Positions 1-12,208 of a stretch of DNA of 64,000 bases are shown in pieces. Below the pieces are notes generated by a model. It saw only the letters and a program-made list of their open reading frames with translations. It was not told the DNA's origin and did not search any database. Position 1 is the stretch's first letter; each line of letters starts with the position of its first letter. This DNA is from Limnomonas spitsbergensis (taxonomy: Eukaryota; Chlorophyta; Chlorophyceae; Chlamydomonadales). The translations under genes were made by a program, and so were the position numbers. The DNA is taken from contig JAYJMM010000086.1 of the NCBI GenBank assembly GCA_037349105.1, forward strand, positions 310,001 to 374,000, written 5' to 3'.

Positions 1-84
1 GCAAAGCAATAGGGGGGGAAACCAAGGGGGAGAGAGGGGAGAGACTGGTTGAGGGGAGTGGGGGGGGATGCAGAGGGAAAAGGG

Positions 85-140
85 AGCGTGTGGACAGGGA
101 TGCCTCGGGCTTGTGGCTGCACCTGGTCCAGGTTTGATGT
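85..140 (+). repeat. Fragment of dispersed GGTCCAGGTTTG repeat family
   Basis: The stretch TGGCTGCACCTGGTCCAGG and the following TTTG match the core of the short repeat found in many introns of this window (see 54636-54960, 57541-57675, 59280-59410). It lies in the intron before the first visible exon of the transposon gene. Confidence 0.5.
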
Positions 141-183
141 CATCTAAACCCTTAACTCTAAACTCGATCCTCATTCATCGCAG

Positions 184-2453
184 GTCCATATGGGGCCAAG
201 CTGTTAGACTGCATGGAAGACATGCCCGAGCAGCAGCGCATGACATACACGCGCTTGTTTCAGGCGTGTGGTGAGATTTGGCACAAGACCATCCGCATCA
301 GCGACCTTCCCAACCTGCAGCTTCGCATCGTTGAGGCTGTTTGCCTGGCTGAGCTCCACCTACCTGCGTCTGAGGCTGACATCAAGATGCACAACCTCAT
401 CCACCTCGTCTTCGATGTGCTGCCAACCTGGGGTGCGTAGGCCATTTCGGAGCTCGTACCGGCGGTGTAGTCTTCAGCATGATGAGCTGTGTCATGAGAT
501 ATACAACCTCCGCACTTGTTTTAGTATTCAATTGTAGAATTTGCGTCTTAACAAACAGCGATGTGCAACCGTAGCCATCCCGTGAACCCACGCAACGAGC
601 TCCCCCCCTCAATCCCCTCAACCACCTAAAACCCATCGTCCGCCGCAACTTCCTGTCCCCCCCCACAACGCCCCCTCCCCCCTTCCCCCCTTTGCTCCTT
701 CACCCCCCCTCACCCGTCAACCCACGCTCACTTCACTGACCCATGCTCACTCCTCACCCACCATCCCTTTGTAGGCCCACTCTTTAGGACGTCAATGTTT
801 CAGGCAGAGAGCACCTGGGGGAAGGTCAAGGTGTACGCTCGGAACCGCGCCCACCCAGCAGCAACAATAGTCCGGGCATGCTCTGACTTCGAGGTGGCAC
901 AGCGGGCCACCCTTTCCTGTGGGCTGCGGCTGGCCTCTGTCTTTCAGGCCACCCTGGCCGCCCCGACAGGTCGAGTGCCGGAGGAGGCAGTGCTTGACAG
1001 CGCTGCCGCGGCGACACCAGCTGGCAGCTGGCCAGTGGGACGTGGGAAAGCATTCGCCTTGACCGAGGAACAACAATCGCAGCTTCATGCCATGTACCTC
1101 CAGCGGTCTATGGGCGACAAGGATCAAGACTCTGCGCTGCAAAGGCACCGGGAGCTATGGCTTGTGTTCCTGGGTGAGGTGGGAGCGCGGCCGGTGCATG
1201 AGCGGCCTGGAGTTATTGTGACGGCTCGCGGCGGGGGCTCCGTCATGTTCCGTACGGTGACCTTTAGGGTCACGTACATCGTGCGATTTGCAATGTGGCT
1301 GAGGCAGCGCATCGCCGGGCAGCAGCAAGGCCCGGCGAACAATGCAGCGGCCGCGTCAGACGCCAACCTGGCTGTGAGGATGGCGGCAAGCGCCCTTTCC
1401 TATCGGGCTTGCTGGATTGGTGACCTGAAGCTGAAGGTTGGGAGTTGGTTCCTCGCCAGGCCCAATTGGCTGCTGCAGAATGAAGCTTCAGCGATGTGGT
1501 TTGCCAAGGTGGAGCGCATCATCACACACAGCAGCCTTGCCGGGGTCGCACACGGTGATAACCTCATCTTGGAGGTTAGTTCAGCAGGTCTTGGGGGGGC
1601 TCTCGAGAGGCAGAGGTAGCATGGGTACTATATATTTCAGGGGTCAGCTACTCTTCAGTTTTTCGGTTGGGGGAGGCTTTGGGGCTTTCGCAGCTGCAGC
1701 CTAGAGGGGCATTCCGAAGGCTGTCCATTTGCTGACAAAACAATAGAAATGCCAGCTGTCTGTTCAGCTCCATGTTTGGGGTTCCAGGAGTTTGATATAT
1801 GTCCGATGTTATTTGCGTTTTTTAGGTTTTTGGGTTCAGACCCTTTGTAGGGTTTGCGGTTAAAAGGAAGAAAGGGGGTAAGTGAGGCAAAGGCATCTTC
1901 AGATAGTTCAAATGCGACCCAAATTACGTGCGCTATATGCACGCAGGTGACGTGGCACCAGACGGCTTCAGGGGCTGCGGCTTTTGACCCGCTCTTCCGG
2001 ACACCTATCGTGGAGGCCCGCCCGCCCAGCGTCAACAACGGCAACATGTGGCCAGCTGTCGGCGTGGTGCCGTGGCTCTGCTGGACCGACTCAATTCCGT
2101 CCCGGCCAGACGAGCTGGCAGTGTTGGCTCGGCAGTGGGGGGTGCTGAAAGCCCTGGGGATCGAGGGGCCGCCAGCAAAGGAGAGATGGACAACCCAACA
2201 GCAGCTGTCTAGCCCTAGTGTCCCTGTAGTAGAGTATGCTAGCGATGAGGCAGAGGGCATGGAGGGTGTAGAGGAGGCGGAGGGGGACGGGGAGGACGAA
2301 GACATGGACGACTGGGGAGGGAGCGAGGAGGGCGGAGGTGATGGGACCGAGAGCGGGGAAAGTGAGGAGGACGCGTACGCCGCCAACACTCATGAGGGGG
2401 GGCCTGAGAGCGGGGATAGTGAAGAGGACAGGGGAGAGAGCGGTGACGACTAA
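184..2453 (+). CDS. DUF4218-like, CACTA-type transposon protein, C-terminal part, 3 exons (5' end outside window)
   Basis: Exons 184-432, 775-1574 and 1947-2453 (stop TAA 2451-2453). Phases fit: the first ends on one base before GTGCGT, 775 follows TTTGTAG, 1574 ends in phase 0 before GTTAGT, and 1947 follows ACGCAG. The first two exons resemble the DUF4218 domain found beside En/Spm (CACTA) transposases: a leucine-rich helix, H-N-L-I-H-L, W-G-P-L-F, then KVKVYARNRAHPAATI, matching the family's G-x-x-K-x-Y-V-R-N-R-A-x-P-E-x-S-I motif. The third exon has TASGAAAFDPLFRTPIV and then an acidic Glu/Asp/Gly tail of about 75 residues. No DDE catalytic domain lies in the window, so it must be upstream or absent. 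The reading frame is intact over about 1.5 kb, so the copy is recent or domesticated. Family assignment is by motif memory, not by search. No poly(A) signal was recognised downstream. Confidence 0.5.
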
Positions 2454-2726
2454 GCAAGCAAAGGTGACATTATAACTTGTTAACATTGTGATGACTGCAG
2501 TCACAACTGGGTTGTCCGGGCTGTTGGCTCCTTAATTTAGTTGTTACAAACCTGCAAAAAAAATCCACTGTGTTGCCCTTTGGGTTTCAAAGACTCGCGT
2601 TTGGCCAGGAAGCAGACACACACTGCTCTTTATTTTGTTGATGTGTGTTGTTGTGTGAGTGGCTGAACTTTTAAGATACATTGTATCTATAATGGCCATA
2701 GCTTCCAAATTCCACAATGCACAACC
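2454..2726. other. 3' flank of the transposon gene, no feature seen
   Basis: About 270 bases with no coding pattern and no clear terminal repeat. It separates the DUF4218-like gene from the tandem repeat beginning at about 2727. Confidence 0.5.
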
Positions 2727-3510
2727 TGTCTTACAGCCACATGCCCTACAACATACCGCAGATCCACTCAGGCCAGTAGCCTGCTGACACGCATGCGATG
2801 AACAGAAAGTGAATCAACTGAAAGCGGATGTGCAAAACAACCAAGCAGCTTTCCAGCCACGGTTTCTTAATGTATTCAATGACAACTAGTCTTACAGCCA
2901 GATGCCCTAGGCCATACCGCAGATCTACTAAGGTCGGTAGCATGACAAGCCTAAACAGAAAGAGAAACGACTGAGAGAGAGTGTGCAAAACAATCAAGCA
3001 GCTTTCCGGCCAGGGTTTCTTAACTTATTCGATGACAACTTGTCTTACAGCCAGATGCCCTAAGCCATACCGCATATCCACTCAGGCCAGTAGCCTGACA
3101 CGCATGTGATGAACAGAAAGTGAATCAACTGAAAGCGGATGTGCAAAACAACCAAGCAGCTTTCCGGCCACTGTTTCTTAATGTATTCAATGACAACTAG
3201 TCTTAAAGCAAGATGCCCTAGGCCATACCGCAGATCCACTCAGGCCGGTAGCCTGACCAGCATGCCATAAACAGAAAGTGAATCAACTGACAGCTGATGT
3301 GCAATCCAATCTAGCGGCTTTTCAGCTTCAAGGCAAGGGTTTCTTAATTTTTTCGATAACAACCAGTCTTACAGCCAGGTACCCTAGGCCATGCCGCAGA
3401 TCTACTCAGGCCGGTAGCCTTACAAGCATGAACAAAAAGTAAGTGAATTAACTGACAGCGGATACCGGTATGCAATCCAGGCCAAAGCGCAGATCCACTC
3501 AGGCCTCCCA
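2727..3510. repeat. Tandem repeat, unit about 155 bp, 5 copies
   Basis: Units share CTTACAGCCAGATGCCCTAG, a GGCCATACCGCAGATC(C/T)ACT block, a CAGGCC(A/G)GTAGCC block and CAAGCAGCTTTCC. Copies begin near 2727, 2890, 3042, 3202 and 3368 and diverge by roughly 10%, the last being the most decayed. No open frame is conserved between units. Confidence 0.5.
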
Positions 3511-3649
3511 TGAAATCCCTGGCCTTCTCAATGATGTACCGCCGGTAGTTGACTGGTGTTTCTGAGATGCCGGTAACAGTGCCCTGATGAGCTGTAGCTG
3601 AAGGAGGTAGCAGACATCAGATAACAATGAGCAGAAGTCTGAGGCAGAC

Positions 3650-4235
3650 GTCAAATGATGTTACAACTCTGGGCCCTGCTCAAAAAAGCTCGGGCGCGGG
3701 GGCGCTTAACTACAGGGAGCGAAACAAACACAAGGGGACAAAAAAAAGGAAAAGTGGGAAGTAAAGTGAAGGGACAAACAAAAGGCTGTAAGGAAATACT
3801 TAAGAAGGTCCAGCGTATGAAAACGTCTACGCCTCAACAAAAAACAACTCGAAGAAGTCACTAGCATCGTTCGGAGGACCTGCCCATCCCCGCCCCCTCA
3901 GCTGATGCTGCGCGCTGGAGCATTGAAAGCATGCATGCAAAGCGTCCCCCACATGCTCGCCCTCTCCCCTAGCCCAACCTCGCTGGCAGCACGTCTGTCA
4001 CGCTGCTGACCGCTGCGCCATCCTCTAGGGTCAGCCAAGCCTCAGCCTTAAGTTCGTGCCGTATGCTGAAACCATGTGCGAGAGGCAGCCGCAAACCTGT
4101 GTTCAGTAGCAGGATGTCTGGGGTCCCCTCTGCCAGCTGCATCTAGCAACGCCCGCTCGTATGTTTCATCAACTAGCGCTAGCACCTGTGTGACAGGTAG
4201 CAGCATTGGTGGGCAGTGAGACACACATGCTATAG
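3650..4235 (-). mobile_element. 5'-truncated LINE 3' end, copy 1
   Basis: Read on the minus strand, 4230-4050 encodes LPVTQVLALVDETYERALLD, closely resembling LPVTEVLALVDAAYEPARLA of the LINE fragment at 18.8-19.5 kb. The left end (GTCAAATGATGTTACAACTC, then TGGGCCCTGCTCAAAA) is the same terminal signature seen at 18452, 19905 and 31226. Frames are broken. This is a dead non-LTR retrotransposon fragment whose 3' end points left. Confidence 0.5.
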
Positions 4236-5480
4236 ACCAGCCTACGGCCGGTTGCCATCGCAACGCGCATTTAAGAATGAACCCGAGCTGCCGCGACAGC
4301 TCAATGCTACTGATATCATTATGTGGGTATCATGCAATCCACTGGTTGGGCGCAAGGCTCACAGTTGCAGCGGTGCTGCATTTGCACTGATTGGGACCAC
4401 ACCCAGACCAGCCTACAGCCGGTTGCCGAGCGCACATATAAGACTTAACCCGACCTGCCGCGATAGCTCAATGCCACTGATATCATTATGTGGGTATCAT
4501 TCAATCCACTGGTTGGGCGCAAGGCTAACAGTTGCAGCGGTGCTGCACTTGCACAGATTGGGACCACACCCAGACCAGCAGCCTACGGCCGGTTGCCGCC
4601 GCAACACGCATTTGAGAACGAACCCGAGCTGCTGCGACAGGTCAATGCTACTGATATCATTATGTGGTTATCATGCAATCCACTGGTTGGGCGCAAGGCT
4701 CACAGTTGCAGCAGTGCTGCACTTGAACAGATAGGGACCACACCCAGACCAGCCTACGGCCGGTTGCCGCCGCAACGCGCATTTGAGAACGAACCCGAGC
4801 TGCCGCGATAGCTCAATGCTACTGATATCATTATGTGGTTATCATGCAATCCACTGGTTGGGCGCAAGGCTAACAGTTGCAGGGGTGCTGCACTTGCACT
4901 GATTGGGACCACACCCAGACCAGCCTACGGCCGGTTGCCGCCGCAGCGCGCATTTGAGAACGAACCCGAGCTGCCGCGATAGCTCAATGCTACTGATATC
5001 ATTATGTGGTTATCATGCAATCCACTGGTTGGGCGCAAGGCTAACAGTTGCAGCGGTGCTGCACTTGCACTGATTGGGACCACACCCAGACCAGCCTATG
5101 GCCGGTTGCCGGGCGCGCATTTAAGAATGAACCCGAGCTGCTGCGACAGGTCAATGCTACTGATATCATAATGTGGGTATCATGCATGTTCCTGGTTGCG
5201 CATGTACGGTACCTCACAACTGCAACGGTGTTGCACTTGCGCTCATGCATGGGGACCACGAATGAACCGGCCTACTACCTCCGGTTGCCCCCACTACGCG
5301 CAGTTGAGTATGGATATGTGCCGCAGCGTCAGCTCAATGCTACTGACCTCATTACGGTATGTGGGTACCGTGCAATCTCCTGGTTGGGCATGCATGAGTA
5401 CCAGTAACAACTGCACCGGTATTATTGCACATGCACTGATTGGGATCACACAAGGACGGGTCTTCGGCATGCCCTTGCAG
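4236..5480. repeat. Satellite-like tandem repeat, unit about 172 bp, about 7 copies
   Basis: Each unit carries CAGCCTACGGCCGGTTGCCG, a GAACCCGAGCTGC block, ATGCTACTGATATCATTATG, CCACTGGTTGGGCGCAAGGC, and ends TTGGGACCACACCCAGAC. Starts are near 4237, 4411, 4578, 4750, 4921, 5093 and 5268. Divergence rises sharply in the last copies (5180-5480). Short open frames in it are by-products of the repeat. Confidence 0.5.
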
Positions 5481-5954
5481 CACGCACCTGACTATGGACT
5501 TGGGTAGCAGCAGTAAATCAATGCTGCAGGTACCGGTATCATGCTGTGGGCACCATGCAGGCTCCTGGTTGGGCTGCAGGTACAGCAGCTGCTGTACCGT
5601 AGCTGGTAAAGCTGCACCGGTGATTCACCTGCCTGCAGCTTGCACTGGTAATGTACGGTACATGAAAGGTTACCGTAAGGTACTAACGACGTAAAATCGA
5701 GTTTGCGCCGTGCAACCTACCGTAATCGCGGTGCGGATATTGCATGTGCAGGTGTACGGCGGCGTGACTGGTGGACAAGGTGTGACGCGCGCACCAGCAA
5801 TTGTTTCATATCGCGTGATAAGCCGCAGATGCGCCTATGAGTTAATTGTTAAAGTATTTATTAAGCCGCGAAGGCAAAGCACGTCTACGGTACTACAGCA
5901 TCATCACCCAGCAAATGTGCCCATGGCTTGTTGTTCCTAGCTTTTGAGCGACAC
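5481..5954. other. Unassigned sequence with decayed satellite edge
   Basis: It begins with degenerate remnants of the 172-bp repeat (GGTACCGGTATCATGC, TGGTTGGGC) up to about 5580. The rest has no recognisable gene; a 76-codon open frame at 5710-5940 has no motif and is probably chance. Confidence 0.5.
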
Positions 5955-6240
5955 TGGGAAATGTTAGGGAAACCTCAGGGAAATCGGCATGGGAAAACAT
6001 AGGGAAACCCAACGAAAAGCGTAGGGAAATCCAAACAGGGAAATCGAGGGAAATCTACATTGGGAAAACTAAGGGAAACCCCGAGGAAACCCCATAGGGA
6101 AATCCATAGGTTTCCCAACGACAGGAAAACCCTAGGGAAATCCTGTCTAGTGCAGGGTTTCCTTAAGGAAAACTTTGACCCTCTTTTTGTAGGGTCCTGG
6201 GGGAAGGGACCCTCTTTTTGTAGGGAAATCCTGATTAAGC
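5955..6240. repeat. Degenerate GGGAAA-rich array
   Basis: About 285 bp built from GGGAAATC, GGGAAACC and GGGAAAAC motifs at 10-16-bp spacing, ending in two copies of GACCCTCTTTTTGTAGGG (about 6177 and 6207). Confidence 0.5.
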
Positions 6241-6419
6241 GTGACGACCCTCACAGGTTGCCCCTTGGATTGCATATCTCTCGCAAATGGGTGTGCAACT
6301 GTTGCGTCCTCATCATGATTGACGACGGTGTCTCCAGCATCTGCGTCCTCATCATTGACGACGGTGTCTCCAGCATCTGACAGTGTCTCATGAGCCAACT
6401 CGATCTCCGACGACGACAT
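6241..6419 (-). CDS. Possible first exon of an unrecognised acidic protein
   Basis: Minus-strand ATG at 6419-6417 opens MSSSEIELAHETLSDAGDT, with a duplicated segment (DAGDTVVNDEDA and DAGDTVVNHDEDA) from a 36-39-bp tandem repeat at 6311-6382. The frame runs on to 6147. The acidic, serine-rich start resembles an N-terminal exon, but no downstream exon could be joined, so this is weak. It could equally be an open frame in a repeat. Confidence 0.5.
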
Positions 6420-6844
6420 TGGTTATCTGCTTGATAGCTTGGTGAAAAAGAGAGGAGGACGGAGGTAGCTACCTGTAACTAAGCTACTTGCTGGTTCAGC
6501 AGCAGGTGCGCGTGGTGTCAGCCTTTATTACGATTTGGGTTTGCTTCAGAATGATGATAGATTACTGTTTGTGATGGCCGTTGCATGTATAACATGAACA
6601 AATTGATCGCAATTGTCAGCCCCTGAATCGAACCTACAATCATTTCGATGGTATGACGACTGAGAGCACACATTTTTGAATTTGAATTTCCCAGTCATGA
6701 TTAAATTGCCTTGGAACTTTGCTTTTGGACGTTTGGTGTTACACCATACATGCATCCTGATCTTCTCATGAGTTCTAGCCAGCAGGGTACGGTAATTGGG
6801 CAAAAAATTATAAAGATTACAAACCCACCCATTGATTATTTATC
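6420..6844. other. Unassigned AT-rich sequence
   Basis: No gene recognised. A tRNA-like B-box (GGTTCGATTC, minus strand near 6634) is present but no cloverleaf closes around it. Confidence 0.5.
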
Positions 6845-7440
6845 ATATTAACCCCAGCAGGCCTGCATATGTCTGTAGATCCCTCTTAACCCCATGCCTG
6901 TATATCTCTGTTCAACCCTGGCTACACCTGGCATACACATCCCTGTAGATCCCTCCTCACCCTAGGCTTGCATATAACATCTATGTTCATCCCTGGCTAC
7001 ACCTGGCATACACGTCCCTGTATAATATCCCTCCTGATCACCCCAGCCATGCCTGCATATCTCTGTTCAACCATGGCTACAATTGGCATACACGTCCATG
7101 TAGATCCCTCCTCACCCCGCCCAGGCTTGCATATAATATCTATGTTCAAACCTGGCTACACTTGGCATTTACATCCATGTAGATCCCTCCTCACCCCAGG
7201 CTTGCATATAATATCTATGTTCAAACCTGGCTACACTTGGCATTTACATCCATGTAGATCCCTCCTCACCCCAGGCTTGCATATTATATCTATGTTCATC
7301 CCTGGCTACACTTGGCATACACCTAACTGTAGATCCCTCCTCATCACCCCAGCCATGCCTGCATATCTCTACATATTATTCCCTGGCTATCCCTAGCATA
7401 CACCTTGCACATCGCTACTGTACATCCCTCCTCACCCCAC
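6845..7440. repeat. Tandem repeat, unit about 75 bp, about 8 copies
   Basis: Units alternate CTGGCTACACTTGGCAT, TGTAGATCCCTCCTCACCCC and GGCTTGCATATAATATCTAT. The units near 7130-7205 and 7205-7280 are almost identical, so the array was still expanding recently. Confidence 0.5.
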
Positions 7441-7962
7441 GGACAAGATTCCGGCAGATTTGGCCATAAATAGCAGCAAGAGGGCAGAGGAAGGGGGAAA
7501 GGGGGGTTTGAGTTGGGATCGTGTTTTCGGGGATGGGTGTCACAGTATATTCCTGTATACGGGTACGTGACACAACCATAGAAATAGGAGCAACAGTCAC
7601 GGAGTCTCCAAGGGACAGCCCCGAATGAATTCCGCGTATCCCCGTATTTAGCAATAGCTGGCCACTTGGTCACAGTCAAGTGACGGTGGCGTGGCAGCCG
7701 AGCCTTATTACCTAATATATTGGGGTAATACGGGCCTGCCGCGGGGCCCTTTCGTTCCCACAGCAGCGACACAGCGTTCTATTCACTTAGTCCCTTCAAA
7801 GGACAGGCGTTCAAGAGTAAGACATGGCCGATCTAGAAAGAATAAAATAATTTAGTGCCTCACCTGGGTATGGTGATTCAGGGCTCTGCGTGAGCTCGAT
7901 AATTCGGAGCGCACGACAAAGGTCTTAGGCCTCCTTCGGCCGGAGCAACAACAACAGTATCC

Positions 7963-7998
<36 letters not shown>

Positions 7999-8249
7999 AC
8001 CTTGCTTCTACACTGCCAGTGCGATGCCCAATACACACCCCTTGAGGAGCTTGCTAGCTCCTACCATGGACAGCAGGGTGCAAGATGAAGGATTTAAAAA
8101 GCTTACACACTTCCTTTGAAACAATGAAGCTGCATGCTGTGCATGCTTGCAGGTGTATCTATAAGCAGTATCTAGGCAGCAGCTGCCTGCTGTTGCTAGC
8201 CTGCCACAGGACTGCGATGGTCAAGCTACACCTGGAAAAGGCGAGCATA
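7441..8249. other. Unassigned sequence with CAG trinucleotide run
   Basis: No supported gene. A pure (CAG)n run of about 10 units lies at 7964-7994. ACTTAGTCCCTTCAAAGGAC at 7785-7804 resembles the end of the inverted-repeat element at 10277-10732. Confidence 0.5.
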
Positions 8250-8710
8250 TGTCAAAGACCGGTACGAGGTACCGTTAAAGAAAATGTCTGTGCGCTTACA
8301 AAATGACCTGGAACTTAAACACAGGATTAACAAAGCTAAGAAGGACCTTAATACCATGCAAATTTGTATGGGGGAGGGCAGGTCCTTGACCTGAAGCCTG
8401 GACGGCAAACCCTGGGTCTGTCAAAAGTCTTTAGGGGGGGCACCCAGCAAAGAAAGAGGGTCCCAAGAAAGTGCCGAGCATAAGACTTTGGGGGGGGTAA
8501 CTAAGACCGGTACTACCAGGTACCGATAAAGAAAATGTCTGTGCGCTTGCGCGCAATGACCTGGAACTTAAACACAGGATTCTCAATGCATAGAATGCCC
8601 TAAATACCATCTGCATTTGGATGGGGGTTGAGGGGGGGCAGGTCCTTGACCTGAAGCTAGCCTGGACCTGGGCCTGTCAAATAACAGGGACCGATAGAGA
8701 AATGTCTGTG
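8250..8710. repeat. Tandem duplication of about 250 bp, 2.2 copies
   Basis: Two units, near 8254-8504 and 8505-8690, share GACCGGTAC, AAAGAAAATGTCTGTGCGCT, ATGACCTGGAACTTAAACAC and GGCAGGTCCTTGACCTGAAG. A third start (GGGACCGATAGAGAAATG) follows at 8688. No coding frame is conserved. Confidence 0.5.
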
Positions 8711-9229
8711 CGTGTCCAGGAAATTTGATGCAATCCTCGAGCCTACGGGCCAGCATAAATGCAGGCCTTTTACTTGCCATGCCGCTATTGACTAGCGGCC
8801 TGCCGAAAAAAGGCTGCATGCATGCCTTTCAGCTGCAACCACATGGCTAATGTGCTTCAAGCATGCATCGGCCTAGTTCCTTAACCATGCATGGCTGCTG
8901 ACTATCAAATAGTGTCTCATTGTACGTACGTCAACGCACCGATACATGCAGGTGGTTCCCTTCCGCAGTAGGGCTGCCCGGCCAACCCACTACAGAGCGG
9001 CTCCTGAAGGTCGGCGATCCTCTTCTCCTCCTGACGCACGCTGAACAGGTTCAGCGAGGTAACCTGGCTCAGGACGTAGTTCCAGCCGATGCTGCGACCC
9101 TACTCGGATGCAAGGGTATCTCTCTGATACCACTGTTGCTGCCCTTCGTCGACTACAACAACTTCTTTACCGTGTAAGTGGCGTACGCCTTTCTGGCGCA
9201 CTCATTCCGTACCATTCCGAAACCAAACC
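8711..9229. other. Unassigned; one 85-codon open frame
   Basis: An open frame at 8920-9177 (+) has leucine-rich stretches but no ATG-based start, no splice context and no recognisable motif. I do not call it a gene. Confidence 0.5.
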
Positions 9230-9335
9230 CCGGCGACGTACCCACCTGACGTCATTCCGGTGTACGGCATTTAAAATCCCGTATTCCTCAAGCCACGCTC
9301 AGGCGTTTTCTTTCTTTCTTTCTTCCGCATGCCGC
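9230..9335. mobile_element. Terminus of a dispersed element, family X, copy 1
   Basis: The block GTGTACGGCATTT, CGTATTCCTCAAGCCACGCT, CAGGCGTTTTCTTTCTTTC recurs at 23465-23530 (same strand) and at 15120-15232 (opposite strand). Three copies with a common boundary indicate a transposon terminus; the class is unknown. Confidence 0.5.
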
Positions 9336-10276
9336 CAGAGCCCTCATCACGTCGCGTGCAAACGAATTTCAAGTTACTTCAAGTTACTGCCCCAGAGCTA
9401 TGCTTCCGATCCTCAGGTCCCCAGTCCCATCTTCCCCGTCCCAACCTCTCCTTCATCAGACCACTACACCCAACCCCTGTCCACCTGCCCCCATTGCTCG
9501 TCCCACTGAAATTAAGCAGCCCATACCCATACCCAACCTAGATATTACTCGCCAAAAACTGAACACCAATCTATCCACAGCATGTTCAGATAGATCTACG
9601 TCTGTCATTCCTACAGGCAATTACGAACCGCACGGTTCTGCAGTTGTGCAGGCAACACTAACCACGGAACCTGCTAACGTTGGGCTTCTGCCTTTTTTGT
9701 TCCTACTGCTGCCTGGTGAGAGTCTGCAAGTCAAGTTGTTGGCAGGTACAGCAATCCTCAGGATAGGCTTCGCCTTCCTGCTTGTCTGCTAACTATTTGT
9801 ATCTGGCGGAATCCTTCGTCGCCTTCAGCACTTCCCACCTTCCGGCTGGGCAGCTTCTAGATGTTTGCACGCCCTGCGTGGATGTGGCCTCTTGCGTTGT
9901 GTCCGCTCAGCTCTGCGGTCCTGCGGGGATGCTTGGGTCCACCAGAAAAATTTCAACCTTGGATTTCCTATCCACAAGGTCACTTCTGTCAATGATGACA
10001 AATTGGATCCACCTGATCACAATCTTTAATCACACAGGTGCTAATTGCTGGTTGTATAAATTCACAGCCAATTCTTCAAGCCTCTCCTGGACTCAGCACT
10101 GTGTTGCCACACACAATGATTCTCAGGGTTTAACTTGGCAATGTCTCTCCGGAGATTACCACAGCAAAGTGCGGTTCAAACACTGTCCAAGGCTGTTTGC
10201 TGGCAAACAAAAATCCAATTCAACAACACAAGCACCTTTTGCAGGGATTGACAAATCAGGCTGATCAGGCTAGATC
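9336..10276. other. Unassigned sequence downstream of element X terminus
   Basis: Two open frames (9400-9792 and 9782-10264, +) overlap by 11 bases in different frames. Neither has a recognisable domain, and composition does not differ from surrounding non-coding DNA. They may be remnants of element X. Confidence 0.5.
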
Positions 10277-10732
10277 CACTTCGTCCCTTTCTAAAGGACA
10301 CACGATGTGCGCCTCGGGTCCGTGGCGGACTTCTTTCCTCACAACAGTGATGGACGCCTACGGGCAGACTCAGTGACTACTCACTGGCTGCGAGTGCTCA
10401 GCGAGTTAAGCTGCGAAGCTGGATAATTGTAAGACTAACAAATGGCTATGGGAGCGTAGGCCTTCTGGCCGTCTGGGCGCGATCCAGCAGACTATGTAAA
10501 GGGGCACTTACCGCGCGCCACGCGGTGAGGTAGCCGAGGCGTAGCCTGCGAACTTCGTCTTCGGCAGGGGTCTCGGTCCTCAACTGAGGTTTCTATCTCC
10601 TGCTATACCAGCGGAAGATGATATAGGCTTGACTTGAGCTAAGGTACTGACTTATGGGAACGCTGCAGGTCTCATACACGGATGACGGCCGGAGCTTGTT
10701 ACAATAGAGGTCTGTCCTTTAGAAAGGGACGA
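10277..10732. mobile_element. Inverted-repeat element of about 455 bp (MITE-like)
   Basis: The ends are near-perfect inverted repeats of about 22 bp: ACTTCGTCCCTTTCTAAAGG on the left and CCTTTAGAAAGGGACGAAGT on the right. There is no open frame inside. I could not identify a target-site duplication, so the superfamily is undetermined. Confidence 0.5.
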
Positions 10733-11074
10733 AGTAACTAGTTTAGGCAATTGCCGGGATACAGGGACCCGGCAGGCCCAATTCAGAGTACGGATGATGC
10801 TTAATCACCCTGCGTAAGCGGGTTTCTAGGTCTCAGTCCAAATCAGGAGACTCCGCAGAGAAGCTGCGGAGGCTCCGTGGCCGCTAACGGCGGCTCAAAC
10901 GGTTCTGTCACGTATACGGTAATATAGTGTGACAGGTGGGATTTCTTGGAAGATGTGGTCGAACTTGTTGAAGGTAGTCTCTAGATGAGTTGAGGGGTCC
11001 GGTCTTCCCGTCATTTATGTTGTTTTGAGGGAGAGGCCCCTTTTCTTTCTCTTTTGCCTTCTCTCTCGAGTTTC

Positions 11075-11160
11075 CTAACAGACATATTTGTGCCGATGTG
11101 GCCCAGCTTTATTTTTAGCAGGGCCCAGAGGTGTAACATCGTAAACCGTATTTGGCAGTC
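11075..11160 (+). mobile_element. LINE 3'-end fragment in the left arm
   Basis: Contains TTAGCAGGGCCCAGAGGTGT followed by AAC, the reverse complement of the LINE terminal signature at 18452. Its mirror lies at 18212-18330 in the right arm. Confidence 0.5.
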
Positions 11161-12208
11161 GTAGTCTTGGGCCCTACCTTTGGTTGCACTGTATCAGAAA
11201 AGTGGGGGAAGCTGTGGACACCCACTGTGAAATCACAATGGAGGTATCATCCTCTCAAAAGCTGTATGCTTGTATACCGGTAGTCTCAGGCTGATCTGTC
11301 AGAGCCTGGCTCGACCTCCAAAGGCACTGATGGTCGAGTGGGGGAAAGCAAAAAACCAGGCCCCCCATCCCCCCTAATTCTCCAAACTCATCCGTTCGAC
11401 ATGGGAGTTGCACATAAGGACTTTTGAGAGGGTATCTCGGCTTAAAGAAAAAAGCTGACGTTTTTAGGGGCTTAGACCCCCCCCCTCCTAATTTGGCATG
11501 CGTTGACCGGGTACTTAACGTTGACCATGCACAGAGGGGCGTTGGAAAGCCCTGGCCCTACCCTATGAAGTGAGATCTTCATATCGTGCATTCTTCTCGG
11601 AGTTGTTATTTGCAAAAGAAGATTTTGTGAAGTCTACGAAATCCTCATTGTTTGTTTGGCTCTCTGTACCTCAGGCACCGCTGGGCCAAAGAGCATTTAA
11701 AGACCAGATGTGAAACGCTCTCGTCAAGCTCTATAATTTTCGAGGATGAGGTGTTTCCAGTTTTTCTTTGCCCCTTCCTTGCTGTTGGTGTTCAATAAAG
11801 AATCTGGACATCACAAGCATGAAAATAAACGAGGTATCCAGAGTTTTTGAGTATCAAGAGGACCTCATGCACATTTTCCCGTCTAATAAAAGCAATCGAG
11901 GTCACAAGCACATGGTATTCATTGGGTTATCAAGGCACATAACGGTACACACCATCAGTATATTATATAGAAGCAACGCAAAAATAAGTATAATGTAGAA
12001 GCGCCGTCAAAATAAGTGTAATGCAAATTGAGGTGTCAATATGCATAGTGACTTCTGTCAAAATCTGATGTGTCGTCAAGCCACCAATCCCACATCAAGC
12101 TCGCAGGCCCCGACAGTTTAAAGTCTGCGGCATGAGCGCTAGACTGAGTCATGGAACAACCCAGTCCACCACGAGAGAACCGAATCATGTTCTGAATGAC
12201 CATTTAAG

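Noticed and set aside
6615..6675. tRNA gene on the minus strand
   Set aside because: A B-box-like GGTTCGATTC is present, but acceptor and D stems do not pair.
9782..10264. 160-codon open frame as a gene
   Set aside because: No motif, no splice context, and it overlaps another frame; composition is like the surrounding sequence.
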